A DNA stretch of 64,000 nucleotides, from positions 25,183,306 through 25,247,305 of the forward strand of contig NC_068978.1 in NCBI RefSeq assembly GCF_016808095.1, read 5' to 3'. Source of the DNA: Vigna angularis. Taxonomy: Eukaryota > Streptophyta > Magnoliopsida > Fabales > Fabaceae. Positions within the stretch are counted from its first letter, which is position 1, and each line of letters starts with the position of its first letter. Below the pieces are notes generated by a model. The model was not told where the DNA came from. It saw nothing but the letters and a program-made list of their open reading frames with translations, and made no database searches. Of this stretch, positions 13,001-25,000 are shown piece by piece. The translations under genes were made by a program, and so were the position numbers.

Positions 13001-16000
13001 TTTATTTATTTACTTCATTCTCATAAGTAGAAATATTTTCAAATGTCATAAATTTTAATTTTTGAAAAATATTGATTCGCTATATCAATTTCAAAAATAA
13101 TCTATAATAATAATAATTCAGTAGTCATGTCATGTCACGCGAAAGATTCGACGTTTAACTAAATTTTTAATTTGCTTTTGTTTCTGAAACTTATCTAAAT
13201 CACTATCTAAATTGTTTCTGAGTAAAATAAAAAGAAATTAGAAAGGATGAAAAAGTTGAAGAAGAAAGATTAATAATTAACCGAAAGGTTCAATAATCTA
13301 ATAGAGACCTAGAAGTATATTTATGTTATTTTTTTAATATCTTCTACATCAGAGATACTTTAGTGATGATCGGAAGAATATTAATAACTTTAAGGTTTTC
13401 TTCTTTTGAAATGATTTGGGTGAGATGATTTAAAGGAGATAATTTGAATAGATTTGAGGGTAATATTTTTGTTGTTTTTTTGAGTGGATTTGTAGGTAAT
13501 TGAGAGTAGATTTGGAAGTAAAATTTGTGAGAATTAGTGTAAAATTTGATTGATGTGACAAATTTAAAAAATTTATTTAATTGGTAGAAATTGAAGATTA
13601 TCAAAATACTCCTAGTTATTAAAGTAATATAAAATAATAATTGTTAATGTTATATTTAATTGTAAAAATGTTTATAAAAAATAAAAAATAATTATTAAAA
13701 TTAATTTAAAAAATGTAAAAAAATTGTAATTTAATAAAATGAAATAATTTTTTTAAATATAATATTTTTTTAATATAATTTATTACTAAGTTTTATGATT
13801 TTATTTATTATCGAAGTGAAATTTAATATTTATAAAAAACAATTAATCAAAATTCAATTAACAATATTAACAAATAAATAAAAAAGAATGAAAAAAAGCT
13901 AAAGCAAAGAAGTTTACTATATGAAAAAGGGTGAGCGCATAAAGTCAGGGTATGTGCTACTGAATTTGGGAATAATAATTCATGGGTATCACTCTTTTCG
14001 TCATGTATCATTTTGAGATGATCTTGAGCAACGTGGTATTTTTATCATACGTATCATTTGCTAAAATGTATGAATATATTTTTATTTATACAAAAATAAT
14101 ATAATCCTTCTATTTAAACTGTACAAATTAAAAAACAAAATTATTACTTGTCATCTGTTTTCGATTATTATCATTGGAAAACACATTCTTAACATTTCTA
14201 ATTTATAAATTACATGAATATATTGTTATCTGATATAAAAATAATCTATTTCTTCTATATAAAGTTAAAAACTGAAAAGAGAATAAAGTTACATTTCTAC
14301 AAACTTAACCATTGTCATTAGAAAATACATTCCCGACAAAGTTCATCTAAAAGTAATTTAACAACTTCAAATTGTTTTACAACATATAAAGATATTATAC
14401 CAGAATAAATACAAACATCATAGTATTTTTTAACATTATTAGTGAAAAGGGCAAAACAGAGAATTCAGGGGTAAAACAGAGAAAACACACTCTTTCAGTG
14501 TTTGATTAAAACACCCGTGTTCATAGCAAGAGAGAGAAAACGTGTTTGGAATGTTTCTAGAAAGGGAGAGAGATCAGAGAAAGAATGGAGAAGCTCTGCT
14601 AGGGCACACACACACCAAACCGAAGATGATCAGAGAGTTGAGAGCAAAAACGGAAAGCATGCACACACACAAGGTACTGAATAACATCTAAACTGTATTT
14701 CTGTTTTAAGTTTGCTTTTATAGCTGTTTTGGTACACTGAACTTGTTTGTTTTTGTTTATTCTAACACTCCTCCTAAACAAAAACGTTTAATCGAACAAA
14801 AACTAGATTTTATTGAAGAAAAACACTTGTTTCACCGATTCAATCGGTGAAAATTCTTCTCCTGTGATTCTGAGCCTTTTGGACCGATTAAAATCGGTAT
14901 AAACACTCTCTCTGTAGTATGCGAGCACTTTTCACCGATTAAACTCGGAGAAAACTCTTCCTAGGATGATCTCCTCCTCTCCGGCGGAAACCCTAGGTTT
15001 TCGCCGTCCTTCTGGTGCGATCCTCACTGATCTCAGCTCGCATCATCCCAATCTGCTTTCTGAGTGACTGAAAACGCTCACTTTTGAGTGCTTTGGTGAG
15101 TATATCTGCTAGTTGGTCTTCGGATCTGCAGTGTACTACATCCAGTCTACCACTACTGACTTGTTCTCTGATGTAGTGAAATCGGGTCTCGATATGCTTG
15201 CTCTTGCCGTGAGATGCAGGGTGCTTAGCAAGATCTATGGCTGACTTGTTATCAACAAGCAGCCTCACTCTTCCAGTTAGCTCGATTTTCAACCCTTCCA
15301 ATAGGAATCCCAGCCAAGTTGCTTGACAAGTAGCTTCACAGGCAGCTATGTATTCTGCCTCACATGATGACAAGGCAACCACTGGTTCCTTTCTTGAACT
15401 CCATGAAATTGGTGTTCCTCCCATGAAGAAGATGTAACCAGCAGTACTCTTCCTATCTTCCTTATCACCACACCAGTCTGCATCTGAGTAAGAAGTGATT
15501 TGCACTTCTTCCCCAGTCTCTCCTCTTCCCAACAGTATTCCATAAGAGTGAGTGCCCTGCAAATATCTTAGAATGCGTTTGACAGCATTCAAGTGTGACA
15601 ATCTGGGGCATTCCATATATCTGCTCACCACTCCAACACTGTAACTCAAGTCAGGTCTTGTGTTACAAAGGTATCTCAAACTCCCAACTATACTTCTGTA
15701 AGCTGTTGGATCTACAGCTTCTTCATCTGGTTCCTTCTCAAGTCTCAACCCCACTTCTGCTGGGGTGTTGGCAGCATTGCAGTCAACCATTTCAAACCTT
15801 TTTAGTAAGTCTAGAACATATCTGGACTGATGCATCACAATTCCACTTTCAGTCTCAGTAAATTCTATTCCAAGGAAATAGCTGAGCTTTCCCAAGTCAC
15901 TCATCTCAAACTCACTCAGCATTTGAATTTTGAAATCTGAAATCAACTCCTCACAGCTCCCAGTAACTAATAGGTCATCAACATATAGGCATACAATTAA

Positions 16001-19000
16001 CTTCTCCTGTCTGCCACTGTGTTGGCAGCTCTTCACATACAACCCGTGTTCTGATACACACTTCTCAAAGCCAATACTGCTCATGAACCCATCAATTCTC
16101 TGGTTCCAAGCTCTTGGAGCCTGTTTAAGCCCATAGAGAGCCTTTCTCAGCCTGTACACCTTGTCATGCTGCCCTTTAACCTCAAATCCCAGTGGCTGTA
16201 CAACATACACTTCCTCTTCCAGCCTTCCATTTAGAAAGGCTGACTTCACATCCAACTGGTGTAGGGACCAGTGAAATTTAGTAGCTAGAGACACCACCAA
16301 CCTGATTGTCTCTACCCTGGCCACAGGAGCAAAAACTTCACCATAATCAACTCCAGCCTTTTGTAGAAAACCCTTAGCAACCAGTCTTGCCTTGTGCCTT
16401 ACAACAACACCTTGTGGGTTTATTTTTGACTTATAAACCCACTTTAATGCTATGGGCCTCTTATTAGAGGGCAGATCAACCAACTCCCAGGTCTGATTTC
16501 TCTCTATAGAGTCAATCTCTTCCTGCATTGCCTTATACCACCTTTCATCCTTCACTGCATCATCAAATTCAACTGGTTCTGCTTCTGCTATTAAAGCAAA
16601 GTGAACAAAGTTACCTTCTGATGTGAGTGTTGCCTCATAGGATAAGTCATAGTCTCTTAGATGTGCTGGCAGTTGTGAAACTCTTGATGACCTTCTCCTG
16701 CTGTCATCTCTTCTCTCCCCTGTCTCCATTATTTCCACTGTTTCCTCTCCAGCAGTGACATCTTCCAGATTAATGGTTGATGCTTCCTGCTCACTTGTCT
16801 CCCACTGCCATACTCCAGCTTCATCCACTACAACATCTCTACTGATGCAAACTGCTCCTCCTATAGGATTATACAGTTTGTAACCTCCAGTGGCATTGTA
16901 CCCAACCAAAATCAGTGGCACTCCCTTGTCATCCAGCTTCTTTCTCAACTGGTCAGGTATATGCTTATAGCATATAGATCCAAAAATTTTTAGATGCTTA
17001 ACATCTGGTTTCACACCTGTCCAAGCTTCCTCGGGTGTCAAACCATTTAGTCTCTTTGTTGGAGACAGATTAAGGACATATGTGGCTGTCAACACAGCCT
17101 CTCCCCACAGAAAATTAGGCAACTTTTTACTCTTCAGCATGCACCTAACCATATTTAATATGGTTCTGTTTTTCCTCTCTGCTGCACCATTGTGCTGTGG
17201 TGTATAAGGAGGGGTAACTTCATGCACTATCCCTTCCTTTTCACACAGCTCTTTAAACTCAGTGGAGGTATACTCTCCTCCTCCATCTGTCCTTAACACC
17301 TTAATCTTCTTCTCACACTGCCTCTCAACAAGAGATTTAAATTTCTCAAATGTCTGCAGCACCTCTCCCTTTCTCCTAATCAAATAGACCCAACATTTCC
17401 TGGTCCAGTCATCAATAAAAAGTAGAAAATACCTGCTGCCTCCTGGTGTTTCTACTTGGATAGGGCCACAGACATCTGAATACACCACTCCTAATTTTCC
17501 TGTTGACTTCTGGGGTAAGATTTTCTGAAAACTGCCCCTGGTCTGCTTGCATTGGACACACTCCTTGCACACTGTTTCAGGAATTTCCACTGTAGGCAAG
17601 CCACTCACCATATTTTTCTGGCTTAACAGTGATAAATCTCTGAAATTTAGGTGTCCAAATCTGAGATGCCATAGCCATTCTTCTCTGTTTTCTATTGCAG
17701 TAAAACAGTGATGTTTTACTGCACTCATTACCACCCGAAAAGTCCTGTTTTGTGACAGCTGAGCCTGCACAACCATCTTCTTATGCTGATTGAAAATGCT
17801 GAGACAATTATTCTCCATTTTCATCACATATCCCTTCTGTAACAGCTGTCCCAAGCTTAGCAGATTTGTTTTCAGCCCTGGTACATACAGTACCTCTTCA
17901 ATTATCACTTCTTTCCCTCCTGCATCTCTCAGAACAACTCTCCCAGATCCTTCTGCAGTCAAACTTCTGTCATCTGCAAACCGGATCTTCCCTTGTGAAG
18001 CTCCTTGCATTTTCACAAACCAATCCTTCCTCCCTGTCATATGGGTAGAGCAGCCAGAATCCAAGTACCATGTTGTGCTCTCTGGCTGCTCCTCTCCTGT
18101 GTTGGCCATCAACATCACAGCCTCTGAATCTGACTCCTCCTCCTGGGCCAGATTAGCCCTCTTCTTGGGTTTGTTTTTAGCACCTTCCCCTTTCCAGCAC
18201 TCTTTTGCATAATGCCCAAGTTTTTGGCAATTATAGCATTTCACTTTCTTCTTGTCAAACTTCCAATCTCCACCAGATTTCTGGTTTTTCACTGGTGCAG
18301 ATTCACTGGAATCTTCACCTTGCTGTTCTTGTGAATCTTTACCTTTCTTGCTGCCCTTGTTCCACTTCTTGAACCCCTTTTTCCCTTTAAACTGAGATCT
18401 GGCCTGTAGGGCCTGTTCTTGGCACTGCTTGCGCTCATTGATGCGATACTCATGAGCTTCTAATGAGTGCAGCAGCTCCTCAATCTCCATAGACTCCAGA
18501 TTACGTGCTTCTTCAATAGCCACTACCACATGATCAAATCTGGGGGTTAGAGTTCTTAGGATCTTGTCAACAATGTACTCATCCGAAATTGTATCCTTGC
18601 ATGCTCTCATTTTATTCACCAGTTCTTGGACTTTGTCAAAGTATTCTGCCACAGTTTCACCCTCATCCATGATCAGAATCTCAAACTGCCTCCTTAGGGC
18701 CTGTAATTTCACTTTCTTGTTTTTATCTCCATCACCATACATCTTCACAAGAATATCCCACACTTCCTTAGCAGTAGAAGCCTTAGAAATCTTGTTAAAG
18801 ATTTTTGGGCTGACACATTGGTACAGCAAGAATCTGGCCTTGCTGTCCAATTTCACCTGCAGTTTATAACTCCTTTTCTCCTCTTCAGTAGCTCTTTCAC
18901 TCAAATCTGGTAACCCATCTTCTATAACTTCTGACACATCTTGAAAACCAAAGATGGCTTGCATCTTGATGCGCCAGTTGCCCATCAAATACAGGCAGTT

Positions 19001-22000
19001 GCCCCTGTATTCCTCCAATACCTGCCATCACTTTCTTGCTAGCTTCTTGATATTACCCACACACAAAGGAACCTCCTTTCTCCACTTCCAGTCACACACA
19101 CCCACTGTACACACCAGAACCCACAAGAACCTATGCTCTTGATACCATATTAGTGAAAAGGGCAAAACAGAGAATTCAGAGAGTGGAGGGGTAAAACAGA
19201 GAAAACACACTCTTTCAGTGTTTGATTAAAACACCCGTGTTCATAGCAAGAGAGAGAAAACGTGTTTGGAATGTTTCTAGAAAGGGAGAGAGATCAGAGA
19301 AAGAATGGAGAAGCTCTGCTAGGGCACACACACACCAAACCGAAGATGATCAGAGAGTTGAGAGCAAAAACGGAAAGCATGCACACACACAAGGTACTGA
19401 ATAACATCTAAACTGTATTTCTGTTTTAAGTTTGCTTTTATAGCTGTTTTGGTACACTGAACTTGTTTGTTTTTGTTTATTCTAACACATTCTTAACATT
19501 GGAAAACACATTCTTAACATTTCTAATTTATAAATTACATGAATATATTGTTATCTGATATAAAAATAATCTATTTCTTCTATATAAAGTTAAAAACTGA
19601 AAAGAGAATAAAGTTACATTTCTACAAACTTAACCATTGTCATTAGAAAATACATTCCCGACAAAGTTCATCTAAAAGTAATTTAACAACTTCAAATTGT
19701 TTTACAACATATAAAGATATTATACCAGAATAAATACAAACATCATAGTATTTTTTAACATATGTATCATTTGCTAAAATATATGAATATAATTTTATTT
19801 ATACAAAAAATAATATAATCCTTCTATTTAAACTCTACAAATTAAAAAAAAAATTACTTGTTTTTTATTATTATCATTGGAAAACATGCGTCTAACTTAC
19901 CTTATTTTAACCCAACTTTGATATTCAAAATACATATGTAAGCTAAATATTTTTACTTATTTATACCATTGTTATGTTGGAGTTATGTCAAAGTTGTATC
20001 ATAACTTTGATAGACTAAAAAAAGTACTATTGTATTGTGGTCTACAAGTTAGCATTACATAGACATGATAGAAATATTTATGGTAATATCATGACGGAGA
20101 AATTATATAAACTGTGACGTGTCTAAAACGTATCTTTTTTAAACCAAAATTTTGAGACATTTTATTTATATGTTTAACTTTGTTATAAGTATTTCACGTG
20201 GGATTTATGTTCACATTTGAATTTAATAATCTTCTAAGTCTCTACATTTCCTCAAATACAGAGTAACCTTTACTTACACAGTTGTTGTTATGGTTATGAT
20301 GTTATGTTTTGTTGTTGTTACAATGATCTGGTTACAAACACAAATCATCATCTTTGTTACCATATATGAGCACTTTTATTAGAATATCATGAGGTTATAT
20401 AAATGTGGCACAAACTCAATCCAATAAGAGATTAACATGATTTTTAATCCAAAATTTGGAAACACTGAATTTATGATCATGTGTAATTTTGTCATTTATA
20501 TTTTGTTTTAGAACTTAGATCATTATCCTGGTGAATTTAGTTTGAAACATGTTGCATTCTCAATATATATGTACCATGTGGTAGTTGTAACCCTGCGTTT
20601 CATTTTTTGAATATCGCATTATGAGATGATATCCTTTCACACCGTCATGTAAGAAATTAGAGTGATTTGAGTTAATGTCAAGTGGTTTGAACTGGCAATA
20701 TTATAAATCTAGAAGTCCTGTAGGCAACAGCATAAAGCATAATCGAGGCTTTAATATGAATATAATAATCCTATACATATACTTTACTGCGTTAATTTCA
20801 GGTTGCTTCTTTTACTGGGGAGAAACAAGCAGTGTCTGATTACAGAAAATTTCTTGTAGAAGCTTACGTAACTGGCGTTCATGAAGGTTCTGTTGCTGGC
20901 GTGGCCCTTGGCACAGTTATGCTTCTTGTTTTCAGTGGTTATGCTTTGGCAGTGTGGTTTGGCGCAAAGATGATTATCGAAAATGGAAAAAAATATAATG
21001 GGGGCACGGTGCTCAATGTGATTGCTTCTTTATTAACTGCTTCAATGTAAGTAAGCATCATCTTAATGTATTTATGAACCAAAACTTCATTGATATGACT
21101 TGTATTTGCCATACCTTAGGTCTCTTGGGGAGGCATCCCCTATCATGAGTGCTTTTGCTGCGGGTCAAGCTGCTGCATACAAAATGTTTGAAACAATTAC
21201 GAGGACGCCAGAGATTGATGCTTATGATCCAAATGGGAAAATATTAGAGGATATTGAAGGTGAAATAGAGTTGAGGGATGTTTGCTTCAGTTATCCAGCG
21301 AGGCCTGAGGAGTTGGTACTCAATAGGTTCTCTCTTGATATACCTAGTGGTACGAGTGCTGCACTGGTGGGACAAAGCGGGAGTGGAAAATCCACGGTTA
21401 TCAGTTTGATAGAGAGATTCTATGATCCTCAAGAAGGTCAAGTTCTTATTGATGGCATTAACCTGAAAGAGTTTCAGCTTAGGTGGATGAGGGGGAAAAT
21501 TGGCCTTGTTAATCAGGAGCCAGTGTTGTTTGCATCAAGCATTAAGGATAACATTGCATATGGAAAGGAAGGAGCCACAATTGAAGAGATTAGATCAGCA
21601 TCTGAACTTGCAAATGCTGCTAAATTCATTGATAAACTACCACAGGTTCTACATTTTGTCCAGAGACTGGATTTTTTACTGTATTCTTAGAAATTGTTAG
21701 AAATTTTTAAATTTTACATTGCCAAGCTTGCAGGGATTGAACACAATGGTTGGTGAACAAGGAACTCAACTCTCTGGTGGACAAAAACAGCGCATTGCCA
21801 TAGCAAGAGCAATCCTAAAGGATCCAAGAATTCTTCTTCTGGACGAAGCTACAAGTGCCCTTGATGCAGAGTCCGAAAGAACAGTGCAAGAGGCTCTAGA
21901 CAGGGTCATGGTTAATCGAACTACTGTTGTTGTGGCACATCGGTTGAGCACAGTGAGAAATGCTGATACGATTGTTGTAATTCATAAAGGGAAGGTGGTT

Positions 22001-25000
22001 GAAAAAGGTATCATACATGTTTATCCAAACATATGGTTAATTTCTTTTCATTCATTCAACCTTTCATCACGAAAAGATGATTAATTATTTTGATTTTGAT
22101 GCACACTTTAGTAATTTTCAATATTTTATTAATAATAACATGATTAAAAGAGTGTGTTATTAGCATTTCAGTAGAATGCAAAGAGTAAAAATTGTTTGTA
22201 TGTATAACTTCGAGTGTTTGCTAATTAGGAACACACTCAGAACTGGTCAAGGATCTCGAGGGAGCTTACTCTCAATTGATACGTTTACAAGAAGTAAACA
22301 AAGAATCAGAAGAAACTACAAGCTTTCACAGCAAGAGCGAACTTTCTACGGAATCCTCTGCACTGTTAACCAAAAAGATATCAACTTGGAGATCTATCAG
22401 TAGGGGATCATCTTTGGGGAGTAGTAGCCGTCACTCATTTTCGCTTTCTGGTTTACCCAAAGGTGTTAGTGTCCCTGATACTGAAAGTGATGACGCATTA
22501 CTCGAAACACAAGAACAAGTGGTTTCACTCCGCCGGCTTGCTTCCCTCAACAAACCAGAGGTTCCAGTTCTTCTGATTGGATGTCTAGCTGCCATAGCAA
22601 ATGGTGTTATACTTCCAATATTTGGGGTGTTGATTTCCACTGCGGTCAAAATATTTTATGAGCCAGTTGATGAGATGAAAAAGGACTCCAAATTTTGGGC
22701 ACTTATGTTCGTGGTTCTTGGTCTTGCATCATTTTTGGTAATTCCAGCTCGAGCATACTTTTTTTCTGTGGCTGGATGCAAGTTAATCCAACGTATCAGG
22801 GTAATATGTTTTGAGAAAGTGGTGAACATGGAGGTTGGTTGGTTTGATGAGCCTAGCAACTCAAGTGGTGCTATAAGTGCAAGGCTCTCAGCAATTGCTA
22901 CTTCTGTGCGCACCCTTGTTGGTGATGCACTGGGGCTGTTGGTCCAAAATTTAACATGTGCCTTGGCAGGTTTGATTATTGCTTTCATTGCATGCTGGCA
23001 ATTGGCTTTGATTATTCTTGTCTTGATTCCCCTTATTGGCGCAAATGGCTATGTTCAAACGAAGTTCATGAAAGGGTTCAGCAAAGACGCAAAGGTAAGT
23101 TGGGATTTTTTCCATGCCATGCATTGTTTAAATTCCTAGAAATGGTCTATTTAGTCATGGATTCTGGCACACAGATGATGTACGAGGAAGCAAGCCAAGT
23201 TGCCAAGGATGCAGTTGGAAATATAAGAACAGTAGCTTCTTTCTGTGCAGAAGATAAGGTAATGGAATTGTATAGGAAGAAATGTGAAGACCCCATGAAA
23301 ACAGGGATATGGCAAGGGTTGATCAGCGGATTAGGATTTGGGGTTTCATTTTTCTTACTATTTTGTGTCTATGCAACTAGTTTCTATGCAGGAGCTAGAC
23401 TAGTGGCCGCTGGAGAAACATCATTCTCCAATGTTTTTCGGGTACAAATTAACTTTTTCATTTCATTATTAACTTGGGACAAAAAGCAAGTGCAGTGCTA
23501 GTTGTCAACACTACATATGTCCTTGAAAATGAAAAGACATGTATGTTTTGCAGGTTTTCTTTGCTTTAACTATGGCAGCTATTGGAGTTTCCCAGTTTAG
23601 CACAATTTCTCCTGATTCTGGCAAAGCCAAGTCAGCAACTGCTGCCATATTTGGAATAATTGATAAGAAGTCAGAGATAGATCCAAGTGATGAGACTGGT
23701 ATCACATTGGATATAGTTGAGGGAGAAATTGAGCTTCATCAAGTTAGTTTCAACTACCCGTCAAGGCCAAAGATACAGATTTTTCGAGACCTTAACCTGG
23801 TTATCCATTCTGGCAAGGTAAAGTTTAATAAGCAGCATATTTAAACATGGTTTCAATTCAAAAGGAAGCTAAAGCACGTGTATGTTGTAACTTGTAACTA
23901 ATGGTTACGAACAAAACTTATGTTCCAGACAGTGGCCCTTGTTGGAGAAAGTGGATGTGGAAAATCGACAGTGATTTCGTTGTTGCAGAGATTTTATGTT
24001 CCCAATTCAGGTGAAATCAGACTTGACGGTGTACCAATTGAGGAGTTACAATTGAAGTGGTTTAGGCAGCAAATGGGTTTGGTAAGCCAAGAGCCAGTAT
24101 TGTTCAATGACACTATTCGTGGTAACATTGCTTATGGGAAGGGAGGTGAAGCAAGTGAAGCAGAAATCATAACAGCCGCAGAACAAGCTAATGCCCATGT
24201 ATTTATCAGTGCCTTACAACAGGTAAAGTTAACAGAAAGAGTTATAAGTATTATGTGTGTGAATTTTCAACCAAATTTAAAGCTTTAATGCATTACACAT
24301 TTAATGAATTTTCTTTTCGTCTAAATTACTAAATGAAATTTCAAATCTGATTATTTATTGAACAGTACAAACAGTAGCTATGATATTATATTCAAGTATA
24401 GTAAAATTTTCGACTGAAATGAGATACTCCTGAACCGGGTATCATGACAAACTTGGTTCTGATACTACTATTGAAATATATATTTTTTTAAATAAATTGG
24501 ATTAATAGATCATATTTGACTAATAAGTTAGATTAAGAAGTAAATTTTAAGTCTAACTAAATTTCACAAAATTAATATGTAAAATGAGTTTTGTATTTAT
24601 TTATATACTATAAATTGACCTTATCTTTAGTTTACGTTGGATTTTCAATGAGTTGTCGAAACTTGATAACATTTTAAACTTAAAACATTAAGACTTAATA
24701 TTTGTGGTCATGTTTTTAGGATTTTAATGGTCTTCGTTTTTTTATAAGTTTCATTTCTACTCAATTTGGATTTTCAGTTCATAATGAGAATCCTAACAAC
24801 TGTCAAAACTTTTGTGCTTTGTTTCTTGTGTTGAGTGTGCAACCGTCTCAAGTATATTTCTCGAAGAGTTGAACTTTTCATATGAACTTCGTGCTTTGGT
24901 AACGTTTTCTCAATTATGACAGAGTTATGACACCGTAGTGGGAGAAAGGGGAACACAATTATCTGGTGGGCAGAAGCAAAGGATAGCCATTGCCCGTGCT

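Larger units (their letters stand above)
14437..19487 (-). mobile_element. full-length Ty1/copia retrotransposon (Tork/Tnt1-like), young
   Basis: Read on the minus strand it has a 5' LTR (19148-19487), primer site TGGTATCAAGAGC next to it (initiator-Met tRNA type), one long gag-pol frame (14993-19018), a polypurine tract (GGAGGAG, 14768-14774 on the minus strand) and a 3' LTR (14437-14767). The LTRs appear identical except for a 9-bp indel, so insertion was recent. The usual 5-bp target duplication is not visible: AACAT lies on the left and CATTC on the right, and a 265-bp direct duplication flanks the element instead. It lies in ABCB intron 4 in antisense orientation. Confidence 0.95.

Noticed and set aside
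15595..18869. Several + strand open frames of 60-140 codons
   Set aside because: They lie opposite the copia gag-pol frame and have no motif of their own.
18954..19142. + strand open frame crossing the copia primer site
   Set aside because: Overlaps the 5' leader of the retroelement on the opposite strand; no similarity recognised.
14432..19492. A normal 5-bp target duplication for the intron-4 copia element
   Set aside because: AACAT on the left and CATTC on the right do not match, and shifting the LTR boundary by a few bases gives no convincing pair.
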